This document shows, piece by piece, positions 9,430-18,017 of a stretch of 64,000 nt of DNA (position 1 is its first letter; each line of letters starts with the position of its first letter). The stretch is taken from assembly GCF_900170025.1 (NCBI RefSeq), contig NZ_FWEX01000006.1, positions 1,697,089 through 1,761,088 on the forward strand, written 5' to 3'. Made by a program: the position numbers and the translations under genes. The stretch comes from Nitrospira sp. ND1 (GTDB lineage: Bacteria; Nitrospirota; Nitrospiria; Nitrospirales; Nitrospiraceae). Below the pieces are notes generated by a model. That model made no database searches and had not been told where the DNA came from. It was given only the letters and a program-made list of their open reading frames with translations.

Positions 9430-10382
9430 CGAGACCCCTTCTGCTTGATGACTTCGCTCGCCTCCGTGGTACGCACGGCACGAGGGTGAGTGCGATCGTA
9501 TAACGCGAGCAGTTGGTCCGTCGCAAGATGTGTATATTTTTGTGTCGTACTGAGCGAGGCATGTCCAAGCATTTCCTGAATGGCACGCAGATCGGCGCCT
9601 TCATCCAGCAAATGCGTGGCAAACGAATGGCGCAAGGTGTGAGGATGAACCGCGCCTCCGGTCAGCTGCCGCGAATACTTGGCCACAATGCGCGCAATGG
9701 TTCTGGTGGTCAATCGTCCTCCGCGGCGGTTTCGAAAGACGGCCACGGGATCCGACGATTGCCCTGAGGACGGTCCCGCCACCATCGAGATCTGCGCGTG
9801 GTAGGCATCGATTGCCTCCAGGGCAATGCTGCCCAGCGGAATGACCCGTTCTTTCCGCCCCTTCCCGCGCACGCGCACCAGTCCTTCGCTCCGGCTGATA
9901 TCGTCGCAATTCATGCCGACCAACTCGCTGACGCGAGCCCCCGTGGAATACAAGGTCTCGAGGATCGCACGATCCCGTACCCCTTCCCGCTCCGTTCCAC
10001 CGGGGAACTCCATCAACGCACCGGCATCGTCTTTCGTGAGGACCTGGGGAAGGTGCTTGGGAAGTTTCGGGGCGCGCACATCCTCTGCGGGGTTCACTTC
10101 CAACTGCCCGATGCGCACCAGATACCGGAAGAAACTGCGCAGACAGGCCAGCTTTCTCGCCAACGAGGTCTTCTTTTCCCCCTTGCGATCACGTGCGGCG
10201 AGAAATTCGCGAATCAGAGCCGGTGTCACCGCGTGAGGAGCCAGCGGCCCGCCCGGCTTCAGCACCCCCAGCGCGAAGGCGTGGAACTGAGCCAGGTCGG
10301 ACGCATAGGCACGAATAGTTTGGGGGGACGCGCTCTGCTGGACAGAAAGGACGTCTAGGAAAGTCCGGATTGCGCGATCCAT
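9426..10382 (-). CDS. xerC: Site-specific tyrosine recombinase XerC
   Basis: A 318-aa recombinase. An N-terminal core-binding SAM-like domain ([22 protein letters not shown]) is followed by a catalytic domain with all expected residues: Arg in STGARVSEL, Lys in [21 protein letters not shown] (HxxR), His in [10 protein letters not shown] and the Tyr nucleophile in KYTHL. Its place between trmFO and hslV, as in many bacteria, supports a housekeeping role in resolving chromosome dimers at dif rather than in mobile DNA. Its start overlaps the end of trmFO by 28 bp. Confidence 0.93.
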   Translation of the reverse strand: MDRAIRTFLDVLSVQQSASPQTIRAYASDLAQFHAFALGVLKPGGPLAPHAVTPALIREFLAARDRKGEKKTSLARKLACLRSFFRYLVRIGQLEVNPAEDVRAPKLPKHLPQVLTKDDAGALMEFPGGTEREGVRDRAILETLYSTGARVSELVGMNCDDISRSEGLVRVRGKGRKERVIPLGSIALEAIDAYHAQISMVAGPSSGQSSDPVAVFRNRRGGRLTTRTIARIVAKYSRQLTGGAVHPHTLRHSFATHLLDEGADLRAIQEMLGHASLSTTQKYTHLATDQLLALYDRTHPRAVRTTEASEVIKQKGSR

Positions 10383-11671
10383 GCGTCAAAATCCTCAACA
10401 GCTCGTTGCTGGATGAGACGCCGCTTCTGATCCTTGTCGCGCGTCTTGACGGTGACAGGCGGGAACAGCCCGAAGTTCGTATTCATCGGCTGAAAATGGG
10501 CCGGATCGCTCTTGGTAATATGCGCAATCAAACAACCGTGGGCGCTGTTCGGCGGCGGAGTCACCAACGGCTGGTCCGCCAGGCCTCGCGCCGCATTGAT
10601 GCCTGCTATCCCTCCCATCGCGGCCGACTCGGTGTACCCTTCGACCCCGACCAATTGTCCGGCAAAAAATACGGTGCCACGGGACTTGAGCTGGAGCGTC
10701 TCGCGCAGCAATTGCGGCGAGTTGATGAAGGTGTTGCGATGGAGACTGCCGAGCCGTAGAAATTCGGCATTCTCCAGCCCCGGAATGAGACGAAACACCC
10801 GTCGCTGCTCCGGATACGTCAGTTTGGTCTGAAACCCGACCATGTTGTAACAAGTCCCATGCGCGTTCTCGGTACGAAGCTGCACCACGGCGTAGGGGCG
10901 CACGCCTGTCTTCGGATGCTCCAGCCCGACCGGCTTGAGCGGTCCGAACTGCATGGTCTGCCGACCACGCTCGGCCATGACTTCAATCGGGATACAACTT
11001 TCAAAATAGGCAATTTTCTCGAACTCTTTCGGCTGGACCTTCTCGGCCGTCATCATCGCGTCGTACAACGCATTGTACGCAGCTTCATCCAGCGGGCAAT
11101 TGAGGTAATCAGCCCCCCCCTTGCCGTACCGTGACGCACGATAGACGATGTCCATGTTGATCGACTCCGCATCGATAATGGGCGAAATCGCGTCAAAGAA
11201 ATAGAGATGCCGCTCGTGCGTCAATTCGCTGATGGCTTTCGATAACTTTTCCGACGTGAGCGGACCGGTCGCGATGATGCAGACGGCGTCCTGCGGGATC
11301 TCCGTGACTTCCTCACGCATGATCCGGATGTTCGGATGCCCCTCCAGCGCCTGCGTGATCACCCGGGCGAACTGCTCGCGATCGACCGCTAACGCCGAGC
11401 CGGCCGGCACACGCGCCTCCTCCGCCGCACGAATCACTAGCGAGTTCAGGCGACGCATCTCCGTCTTCAGAATGCCGGGCGCATTGAGCGGATCGGCGGA
11501 TCCAAGGGAGTTCGAACAGACGAGCTCTGCCAGATCACCTGTCTTATGTGCTTTGGTCATCTCTTTGGGGCGCATTTCGTAGAGCGTCACCTTGGCGCCA
11601 CGATTCGCTGCCTGCCAGGCGGCTTCTGTGCCGGCCAGACCACCCCCGATGATCACGATGTCTTCACGCAT
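10355..11671 (-). CDS. trmFO: Methylenetetrahydrofolate-tRNA-(uracil-5-)-methyltransferase TrmFO
   Basis: 438 aa from the ATG at 11671, preceded by AAAGG; a frame open to 11755 adds residues that do not fit the family. The protein begins directly with the FAD-binding IVIIGGGLAGTEAAW. Cys residues in ELVCSNSLGS and FESCIPIEVMAERG match the two catalytic cysteines, and LGSLHRNTFINSP and GVEGYTESAAMGG are further signatures. It makes 5-methyluridine at tRNA position 54 using methylenetetrahydrofolate. First gene of the leftward operon, it diverges from tRNA-Val. Confidence 0.96.
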   Translation of the reverse strand: MREDIVIIGGGLAGTEAAWQAANRGAKVTLYEMRPKEMTKAHKTGDLAELVCSNSLGSADPLNAPGILKTEMRRLNSLVIRAAEEARVPAGSALAVDREQFARVITQALEGHPNIRIMREEVTEIPQDAVCIIATGPLTSEKLSKAISELTHERHLYFFDAISPIIDAESINMDIVYRASRYGKGGADYLNCPLDEAAYNALYDAMMTAEKVQPKEFEKIAYFESCIPIEVMAERGRQTMQFGPLKPVGLEHPKTGVRPYAVVQLRTENAHGTCYNMVGFQTKLTYPEQRRVFRLIPGLENAEFLRLGSLHRNTFINSPQLLRETLQLKSRGTVFFAGQLVGVEGYTESAAMGGIAGINAARGLADQPLVTPPPNSAHGCLIAHITKSDPAHFQPMNTNFGLFPPVTVKTRDKDQKRRLIQQRAVEDFDAWIAQSGLS

Positions 11672-11830
11672 GAATGGGAAACCTTTGAAAAGATGGAAGG
11701 AGGCCCATTGTAAGAATCGCCTTTTCTCGATGTCAAGAAACGGGAAGCAGACCAATCGGCAGGCCTGCCGGAAAAGGCCCTCTGAGTTTGTTGCTCCTTT
11801 TTGCCAGACCGTGCTAGACTCTGGCCGCGT

Positions 11831-11905
11831 GGGCGATTAGCTCAGGGGGAGAGCGCTTCCTTCACACGGAAGAGGCCACTGGTTCGATACCAGTATCGCC
11901 CACCA
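11831..11905 (+). tRNA. tRNA-Val (CAC anticodon)
   Basis: The gene folds as a standard cloverleaf: acceptor GGGCGAT with ATCGCCC, D-arm with TTAGCTCAGGGGGAGAGC, anticodon stem CTTCC/GGAAG with loop TTCACAC (anticodon CAC), T-arm GGTTCGATACC and an encoded CCA. It is the intact attachment gene of the integrative element: its 3' 47 bases, from the anticodon stem to CCA, are repeated at 18999-19045. Confidence 0.95.
11859..11905. repeat. attL core, 47 bp, within tRNA-Val
   Basis: Identical to 18999-19045 with mismatches immediately on both sides. It covers the anticodon stem-loop to the CCA end. The integrase stop codon also lies in it. Confidence 0.92.
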
Positions 11906-12983
11906 ATTTTTCAACGACTTCCGAGACAGTACTCTCCGACACACGCAGCACTGTGGTCATTTTTGTGTCACGGTGTGACCGTCGGTCCAGAATCTCCACT
12001 CCATCTCGCAGGCTTTCCGGGTAATGATGCGCATAGCGTTGCGTCATCATCGGAGACTTGTGCCCGAGGAGCCGTTGCACCTTGTAGAGATCCACTCCCG
12101 ACTGGACCAGCCGCGTCGCAAAGGTGTGGCGGAGGTCATGGAAATGGCAGTTCACGATGCCAGCCTTTGCCATCGCAGGCCGTAATGCCCGTCGCAGATG
12201 GTTGGGATCTAACCGTGTACCGGCAAGACTTGGAAAGACCAGTGCGGTTTTGATGTGCCGCACTTTGGCCTTCTCCGTCAGAAGCGCCATCATAGTGTGA
12301 TTCAATGGCACAGTCCGCCGCTCCCCGTTTTTGGACTCAAACACAGTCGCAGTTCTTCGGAACAGATCCACGCCAGTCCAGGTCAGTGACAGGATCTCAC
12401 CCAGCCGCATCCCGCTATGGAGCGCGAACACCACGAGCTCGCGTAACCACGACGGACAGGCATCGAGCAATCGCGCCTCCTCGTCCTCCATCAGCCACCG
12501 GTCTCGTTTCGTCACGCCCTTTTCGAGAGACACGCGGCTGACCGGATTGTCTCGGCACCATTCCCATTCCCGCTTCGCCAGGTTGAAGGCCTTTCTCAAG
12601 CAGGTGAGCTCTCGATTGATCGAGGCAGGTTTCACCCCGGCAGCATACCGTCGGCTTTTATACTCCACGATCAGCTTGGGGGTAATCTCGCCGAGCGTCC
12701 GCTCTCCGAAGAAGGCACGGAAGCGCTTGACGAAGGCATGTCCGGTTTGTCGGCTGGCCAATTTCACGAGGTGCTCTCGCTCAAAGCGATCCATCAATTC
12801 CGCGAAGGTTCGAGACTGTTCCTCCGCCCGCTCAAAATACTGCCCTTCGATCAATTGCACCTTCACCTTCGCCATGATGGCGTCAGCCAAGGCTCGATTC
12901 GATGACCCTGTCGACCGGCGAATGCGTTGCCCCTGAAACACGATATTCATCCACCAAATATTCCCTCGCTTAACGAGCCCCAT
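11862..12983 (-). CDS. Phage-type tyrosine integrase of the element
   Basis: 373 aa from the ATG at 12983, which follows AAGGAG at good spacing; the frame is open to 13067. An N-terminal Arm-binding-like domain (MGLVKRGNIWWMNIVFQGQ) precedes a core-binding domain and a catalytic domain with Arg in SGMRLGEILSL, HFHDLRHTFATRLV (HxxR), His in LLGHKSPMMTQ and Tyr in RYAHH. It should integrate and excise the element at tRNA-Val. Its last residues, GDTGIEPVASSV, are read from the antisense strand of the tRNA, so the gene overlaps the att core. As that core is the same in attP, the C-terminus would not change on excision. The start overlaps the AlpA-like gene by 14 bp. Confidence 0.93.
   Translation of the reverse strand: MGLVKRGNIWWMNIVFQGQRIRRSTGSSNRALADAIMAKVKVQLIEGQYFERAEEQSRTFAELMDRFEREHLVKLASRQTGHAFVKRFRAFFGERTLGEITPKLIVEYKSRRYAAGVKPASINRELTCLRKAFNLAKREWEWCRDNPVSRVSLEKGVTKRDRWLMEDEEARLLDACPSWLRELVVFALHSGMRLGEILSLTWTGVDLFRRTATVFESKNGERRTVPLNHTMMALLTEKAKVRHIKTALVFPSLAGTRLDPNHLRRALRPAMAKAGIVNCHFHDLRHTFATRLVQSGVDLYKVQRLLGHKSPMMTQRYAHHYPESLRDGVEILDRRSHRDTKMTTVLRVSESTVSEVVEKLVGDTGIEPVASSV
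11949..11970 (+). repeat. 22-bp direct repeat, left copy (candidate integrase arm site)
   Basis: Begins cactgtggtcatttttgtg and is perfectly repeated at 18848-18869 in the same orientation. This copy lies 43 bp inside attL, within the end of the integrase gene. An inverted repeat, gtcac-ggt-gtgac (11966-11978), overlaps its edge. Position near both ends suggests binding by integrase or excisionase. Confidence 0.6.
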
Positions 12984-13284
12984 CGTTGTTCTCCTTTCCA
13001 AGAGGGCTCGCTGTTGGTCTGGTTTCCCCGTGGCGAGGAGTATAGACGGCGCGTTTGGCCGCTTCAATGAGGTGGTCTACGTCACCAGCTTTATGGCGCG
13101 GCGCGCGCGGAGGCCTGTGACGAGTGCCGGAAGAAAAGCCATTGAGCCAGGACTGAATGGCCTCAGGTTCAAAGCGAACGAGGCCATGAATGCGACGGCA
13201 AGGAATCTTGCTCTTGGAAACCCAGAGATAGAGTGTGGATTCTTTGATATTGAGCCAAGCCGAGAGCTCTTTGACGGTAAGCAT
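12970..13284 (-). CDS. AlpA/excisionase-like helix-turn-helix protein
   Basis: About 104 aa from the ATG at 13284 (a GTG at 13296 is an alternative). The N-terminal half is an HTH_17/MerR-like winged helix: LTVKELSAWLNIKESTLYLW, then SKIPCRRIHGLVRFEPEAIQSWL. This is the pattern of AlpA-type regulators and recombination directionality factors. The C-terminal half is basic and has no known fold. It lies between the rep gene and the integrase and overlaps the latter, so it probably controls integrase expression or excision. No clear ribosome binding site decides the start. Confidence 0.85.
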   Translation of the reverse strand: MLTVKELSAWLNIKESTLYLWVSKSKIPCRRIHGLVRFEPEAIQSWLNGFSSGTRHRPPRAPRHKAGDVDHLIEAAKRAVYTPRHGETRPTASPLGKENNDGAR

Positions 13285-13326
13285 GTGCAGATACACCGGG
13301 GGAGTCTGCCGACACCCCCAGTCCCC

Positions 13327-14331
13327 CTAACATGGGCTGCCCGCGTGGCCGCCGGCAGTCCGGTGAAACCGAGTGGGTTGCTTGAGCAAGCTCCGGTGTC
13401 GGTCCTTCCACCTGGAGATGCCCCTGACAATTTCGTTCAGTAGCCATTCTTCCCCTCCAGGGGTGGCACAAATGACCGCCAACATCGGCGTCAGGGTGTC
13501 ACTCACCCATCGTTTCACGTTTTGCAGGGTCTGCACCTGCTTCTCCTGGGCCAATCGCCCCTTCTGAAATCCCTCCGTCAGGAGGGCGTACCACTCCAAC
13601 ACTGGAGCCCGGTACCGTTCTTCATCCTCGGCATCCTTCGGAATCTGCCGGAAATCCACATACGATCTCAGTAAGCCAACTACCAACTCCTTCCAATCGG
13701 CTTCATCTAAACTGGCTAATGCTCTCGCGCATTGTTCGGCGCGATCCTTCTTGAGTTCTAATTCCCACCGTGTCCCGTAGTCCTGCCAGTTCTCATGTCC
13801 TTTGCTCTGAAGTTCGAGCCGCTTGTCATAAATCCGCAAGAGGGTCTGACTCTGCGGACTCCCAAAGTACATCGTCTCGCCGGTCGTGGCCCCGCTCCCA
13901 TGCGTCAGGTTGGAGACGATATGCCGGACCTGAGCCGCACGCGTCACACATTGACTTGCCGAGACGGCTTCGCGAATGGTCGAGACCGGCACCGTTCCTG
14001 CCCGATCATCGAGCGCACAGTCGATCCGCGTCACATGGCCCTGTTGAGCATGCACCCACTTGAGGAGGGTTCGGATCTGATCCAGTGTCAGGGCGGACGC
14101 CAGGCCGCCCGACAAATCCACATGGATTTCATTCGGACGACGAGGCGCATTCGTGCCCAGTTTTCCGACGCCGCGTAGCCCGTCTGCCCGCATCCAGGAC
14201 AAGGGATAGCCTCGAAATCCACCTTTGGCCTTGCTCCAATCGCCACCGAGGACCTTCATGGTTTCTTGGGGATTGGTGGCCAGGACCGTAAAGGCGAGCC
14301 AATCAATGGTGAGGGTGAAGCTCGAATCCAT
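13327..14331 (-). CDS. Replication initiation protein, Rep_trans (NicK/RepC-like) family
   Basis: 334 aa. Features that fit the Rep_trans family (rolling-circle initiators of pT181-type plasmids, some filamentous phages and the ICEBs1 relaxase NicK) are: IDWLAFTV at the N-terminus, a GYPLSW segment, HVTRIDCALDDRAG near residue 100, YFGSPQSQTLLRIYDKRLEL with the conserved YDK, and TRWELELKKDRAEQ. The family nicks and joins DNA via a Tyr. This suggests that the excised circle can replicate by rolling circle. It ends 43 bp before the AlpA-like gene and probably shares its promoter. The nick site was not identified. Confidence 0.85.
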   Translation of the reverse strand: MDSSFTLTIDWLAFTVLATNPQETMKVLGGDWSKAKGGFRGYPLSWMRADGLRGVGKLGTNAPRRPNEIHVDLSGGLASALTLDQIRTLLKWVHAQQGHVTRIDCALDDRAGTVPVSTIREAVSASQCVTRAAQVRHIVSNLTHGSGATTGETMYFGSPQSQTLLRIYDKRLELQSKGHENWQDYGTRWELELKKDRAEQCARALASLDEADWKELVVGLLRSYVDFRQIPKDAEDEERYRAPVLEWYALLTEGFQKGRLAQEKQVQTLQNVKRWVSDTLTPMLAVICATPGGEEWLLNEIVRGISRWKDRHRSLLKQPTRFHRTAGGHAGSPC

Positions 14332-15004
14332 AGAATCTATCGAACTCCTGTACGGAGCGCTGTGGGTAGCGCCCCCGTGTTACCAAGACGGGGGCCATTC
14401 CGCTCCGCCCCGCAGCCTATCGGCATGCGGCGCGGACCGGCTTCGCCTCCCGGTGACGGACGACCGTGTTGCTCTAAACAGGGCTCCATTCGGAGTGTCT
14501 TCTCGTCCTTGTGATCGTTCCGGTGCATGCTCAGACCTTATGCAAACGCCACCACGCAGTAAAGAACCCTCTAGAGGACAGGAGGGGTCACGAGGGGACA
14601 AATAGCGGACAGATTATCGAATGGCAGATGGGGGAAGGGAAGTAGGCATAAGCATGCTTATGTGCGCTTTGCTGCGCTGGTGGCGGCTGCAACGCATATG
14701 CCTTTGGATCGGCTATACGATAGGCGAAAGAAAATCGAACTGTCGCAAGGTGCGAAAAAAAAAGTTACAAAGAACAAGAGTCAGTCAAATTTGATTGGCG
14801 GATGTGAATGTCACGCTACCTATGTGCAGGTCAGCAATCGCGAAGAAAGAAATCCGTCGCTAGAGACTTGGGCTTTGGTGGCGGCATTGCAGAATAGTGC
14901 GTGATGAGCGAGCTTCCCCAGGGACAGTGTGGATGTGTCGCCCCGAGGCGGCGATTTACCAGGAAGTTGGGAAATTAGTCAACCGTACGGAATAACGCTG
15001 CTCC
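14332..15004. other. Intergenic control region of the element; no convincing gene
   Basis: This 673-bp stretch lies upstream of the leftward rep-AlpA-int genes and downstream of the TonB-C gene. It should hold the promoter of the rep operon and perhaps a replication origin. It contains a GC-rich part (14350-14480), a 16-bp palindrome (14647-14662) and an A-rich tract near 14755-14765. A plus-strand frame at 14662-14904 (80 codons, GTG start) lacks a clear ribosome binding site and known motifs; I do not call it. Confidence 0.5.
14647..14662. promoter_or_regulatory. Perfect 16-bp palindrome, candidate operator
   Basis: The site cataagcatgcttatg reads the same on both strands. It lies about 315 bp upstream of the rep start in the element's longest non-coding region. 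A dimeric regulator, possibly the AlpA-like protein, is a plausible but unproven ligand. Confidence 0.4.
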
Positions 15005-16336
15005 TCAATCATTCTGAACCAAGTTCGGAAAACCATCCATGAAGGTCTGCCCTAATATGGTTACTGCTGGCCTACGATCAGAAGGTGTCTGGATCTCAAC
15101 TGCAGTCCACGCTTCACTCAAATCTCCCTGCATCTTCTTCTGAAGAATGACGACAAAGCGGCGTTTTGTCGTGGTGACGAAAATACCCACGGTGGGGGTC
15201 TTTTCATCGATTACGCGGAATTCAACCTTGCCTCCACCCTGGACGGCTGTACAGAATGCTCTACCTAGAGTCTTGGTTTCTTGTCGCCATGCGGCGACTG
15301 GTTCGTCCCGGAGGTGAAGCGGAAATTTTGCCTTACGTACCGTCTTTTCGCAGGCACTGTCGTACTCTCTCCATTTGATCTCTTCTGCAAGCTTTTCTGT
15401 GATCTCCTTTCTCCTGTCTCTGACATTTCGGTGCAAGTCTCTAGCGAGCCACTGGAGTTCCGAATATTCATTGGAATTGGTTTCCTCATGTTCTCCGAGT
15501 GGGAGTTCATTGGACAGACTTTGCAGAATGTCGAGGCCTTCCTGGCTTTCTGGCACTTTGTAAATCGCGTTCAACATCATGTCTAAAAATTTTTGACAGT
15601 CGTCAAGTTGTCGGGAAATCGGCACCTCTATTGGGTAGGTATCACGGTGAGTATTAACCATAGAAGCACTGTCACCTGTAGACCGGCTTTCCCCTTCATA
15701 ATCCAGGGCGCCAGAAGCCTCGCCTACGGAAAAGGTATAGTGCGCATCGAAATACATGTTTGGCAGGTCGGGGGGGAATGGCGGTAAGGGCACTGCGTTC
15801 TGAACGGCTTGACGCGCAGCATGGTCGTATTGCTCATTCCCGGATGACTGCTCGACCGTCACGCTACTGATCCGCCCATCCCGTTCCAGGCGGAATCCCA
15901 CCACAGCCGTCATACCTCTTCCGGATTTATCCACTGGTGGAGATGTCCAGAACCCGGCGATTCTAGCTTGCACACGCGCCAAATAAGGGTTGGACCCAGT
16001 CCCCCCTGCTACCCGCAGTCGAGCATCGGGTTTGGTGCGAGGAATGCTGGCGGCCACCGGGGGAGCGATCACGGCCGGCTGCGGCTCGCGAAACATCGGC
16101 TTTGCTTCCCGTATCGAGTCGGAAAATTTCCCTCGCGGAGTCGTATGCGACAAGAGCTTACAGGGCTTGTTTACCTCTGGCTGGTAAGCGTTGGACGAGG
16201 GTATCTCTGCGGCAATGGCCGATTGAGAGGTATTCCATATCTCTCCAACTAATGAGAAAGCGGATCCAAAGAGAAGGGTTACAATAATGAACAGCACCCG
16301 GTAGGTCAGATGACTAGTGGAGTCGATCTCTCCCAT
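15005..16336 (-). CDS. TonB C-terminal-domain protein with long C-terminal extension
   Basis: 443 aa from the ATG at 16336 (AGAGGGG precedes it). One TM helix near the N-terminus (YRVLFIIVTLLFGSAFSLV) is followed by a Pro-rich segment and, at about 120-205, a TonB_C domain: RVQARIAGFWTSPP, VGFRLERDGRISSVTVEQSSG, then YDHAARQAVQNAVPLPPFP. The 230 residues after it are charged, partly helical and unfamiliar. TonB or TolA-like proteins usually end with this domain and work with ExbB/ExbD or TolQ/TolR, none of which is nearby. It could help envelope entry or exit of the element, but this is a guess. It overlaps the upstream lipoprotein gene by 23 bp. Confidence 0.75.
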   Translation of the reverse strand: MGEIDSTSHLTYRVLFIIVTLLFGSAFSLVGEIWNTSQSAIAAEIPSSNAYQPEVNKPCKLLSHTTPRGKFSDSIREAKPMFREPQPAVIAPPVAASIPRTKPDARLRVAGGTGSNPYLARVQARIAGFWTSPPVDKSGRGMTAVVGFRLERDGRISSVTVEQSSGNEQYDHAARQAVQNAVPLPPFPPDLPNMYFDAHYTFSVGEASGALDYEGESRSTGDSASMVNTHRDTYPIEVPISRQLDDCQKFLDMMLNAIYKVPESQEGLDILQSLSNELPLGEHEETNSNEYSELQWLARDLHRNVRDRRKEITEKLAEEIKWREYDSACEKTVRKAKFPLHLRDEPVAAWRQETKTLGRAFCTAVQGGGKVEFRVIDEKTPTVGIFVTTTKRRFVVILQKKMQGDLSEAWTAVEIQTPSDRRPAVTILGQTFMDGFPNLVQND

Positions 16337-16868
16337 CTTCACACCCCTCTGCCTTTTCTTTCTGAGTACACACCTTCGCCTTTTGAGCTAATGGCTCCAT
16401 CTTGCCAGACAACATATCGGCAATTTTCATTCGCTGATATTTCGTAAAGTCAGATTTGTAGTCAGTCACTTTATAGTCATCATAGTTGTAATAGACGGCA
16501 AAGGTGAATGATTCATATCCCCTCTCGCCCACCTTGGCATGTAGAAGCGCCCGACATTTGTAGTCAGGGATATTCTTACTAACATCCTCTGGGTAAGTGA
16601 CCCTCGTCTGAATCAGTGGCGTCGTTTCTTCCGGCCATCCGTTCTTGACTAACTCCTTGAGTGTGATCTTTTGTAGATCGCTCCTAGCTGCGGCGTTCCC
16701 ACAGCTATATCCATCAAACACCGGCCCGAGAAGGGAACATCCAATAATCTGAGTGGCGACAATCAAACTGGCGACGATTAAAAATATACATTGGGTCATT
16801 CCTTTTCCCCCAACCTTTTCACCAAGCCAACCCCAAAATCGCTTCACGCCCATTGGGGATGGCATAGT
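16314..16868 (-). CDS. Putative lipoprotein or membrane-anchored protein of the element
   Basis: About 184 aa from the ATG at 16868, chosen for the AAAGAGG ribosome site; starts at 16931 or 16799 are possible. A hydrophobic stretch (CIFLIVASLIVATQIIGC) ends in a lipobox-like IIGC, so the mature protein may be lipid-anchored. The remainder has several Cys residues (GYSCGN, YKCRAL, VCTQKEKAEGC) and no known domain. Co-transcribed with the TonB-C gene, with which it overlaps, so the two probably act together in the envelope. Confidence 0.65.
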   Translation of the reverse strand, partial: TMPSPMGVKRFWGWLGEKVGGKGMTQCIFLIVASLIVATQIIGCSLLGPVFDGYSCGNAAARSDLQKITLKELVKNGWPEETTPLIQTRVTYPEDVSKNIPDYKCRALLHAKVGERGYESFTFAVYYNYDDYKVTDYKSDFTKYQRMKIADMLSGKMEPLAQKAKVCTQKEKAEGCEDGRDRLH

Positions 16869-17235
16869 AGCCTCTTTGCGATCAGTTGGGAAGTAAGTGG
16901 GGGTCGCTATAGCCGGTGTCGGATTGTTCAATTTTCGTCACTCGCATTGGAAGAAATGGATGGTACCCCTTGGCGAGACCTGCGCTCCTGAATAAAGCCC
17001 TCTACAGACATCGCCCCTATTGGCGGAGATGTGTATTCTCAGGAAGTAGATTTCCATTTCCGCAAGCCAAGATGTGTCATCTGAATGACTAGGTGGGGGA
17101 AGACCTTATATTCAAAGACGCGGGACAGCCGTAGACGAAAAGTTGCCTGATCCATTTATACAACTGCGCCGATTCGGCTGAATGTCGCCTTGCAACTCTG
17201 TTTGACTTGACCCAACACAGATAAAGGGGGCCATT
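16869..17235. other. Divergent intergenic region inside the element
   Basis: 367 bp between the leftward lipoprotein gene and the rightward nuclease-like gene. It must hold promoters for both directions. AT-richer than the chromosome; I see no repeat or RNA gene in it. Confidence 0.5.
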
Positions 17236-17664
17236 ATGGAGCACGTATACGAGGACTTAGTTTGTTGGAGAATCACCCGCGATCCACTCATTTTTGCGAG
17301 CCGTCAGTATAACATCGGGGGGAATCACAGCTGCCCCGATATGGTTGCGCTGAATCTGAGAAACAAAGAGGTTTGGATTGTCGAGGTGTCTACCAACTCG
17401 GTTCCCAAAGACTTGGCCTGCCGTATTAATGATCGGGATGAGCACTGGATCGTTAAGCTAAAGGAGATGTTAATTCAGGGCAACTCGCTTGTTGATGAAT
17501 CTTGGCGGTTCATTGTGAAGGCATTTATAAGGCGGGATGTCGCAACAGGATTCAAAAGGATGCTGGGTGGCACCATACCCCCCAATGTTGAGATTAATAT
17601 AATCGAAGACCTGGGTTTTTTATGGAGCGAAGATTGGTGGAAATGGGACAAGCAAGGATCTTGA
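17236..17664 (+). CDS. Small protein with PD-(D/E)xK-like motif, function unknown
   Basis: 142 aa, ATG at 17236 after the purine-rich AAAGGGGG. The segment HSCPDMVALNLRNKEVWIVEVS has the layout of a PD-(D/E)xK nuclease core (PD, strand, then E-x-basic), but the final Lys is replaced by Ser (EVS), so catalytic activity is uncertain. The C-terminal part is Trp-rich (FLWSEDWWKWDK). It is the only rightward gene of the element. It might be an anti-competition or defence nuclease or an inactive relative; the family is not recognised. Confidence 0.7.
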   Translation: MEHVYEDLVCWRITRDPLIFASRQYNIGGNHSCPDMVALNLRNKEVWIVEVSTNSVPKDLACRINDRDEHWIVKLKEMLIQGNSLVDESWRFIVKAFIRRDVATGFKRMLGGTIPPNVEINIIEDLGFLWSEDWWKWDKQGS

Positions 17665-18017
17665 ATTTGGAAAGCAGGACACTATCGCAAAGCGCGTGAT
17701 GTCATGGGCGCGCTAATCATAGTCATAGCGAACCTCAAGTTGCATTTCGGATGAAGGATAGGAACCGAAGTGGTCTCTTACGCAGGACATCAACTATCCA
17801 GAGTGACCACTTCCCTCTCCTGACTACTTGGTTTGTGCTCCATGCCGCTGATTAGGCTATGTAATGTCATCCCCCCCGCCGGACACGTTTTCTGGAACCT
17901 TCATGCTGTGCTTTGCCCATCGCGATTAGTCCGACCAAACCGCGATACCCATAAATGCCCGCCCGGATCAGGTTATGGCGTATGTTGCTTCGTGCCATGA
18001 AGTGGCTTGGGGATCAA
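17665..18017. other. Non-coding stretch inside the element
   Basis: 353 bp between the nuclease-like gene and the convergent PIN toxin gene. No reading frame with support, no repeat and no RNA signature was seen. It may be decayed sequence. Confidence 0.5.

Noticed and set aside
9426-10382. XerC gene as a mobile-element integrase
   Set aside because: Position in the trmFO-xerC-hslVU operon and close fit to XerC mark it as housekeeping.
14662-14904. 80-codon frame on the plus strand in the element
   Set aside because: GTG start without a ribosome site, no known motif, located in a likely control region.
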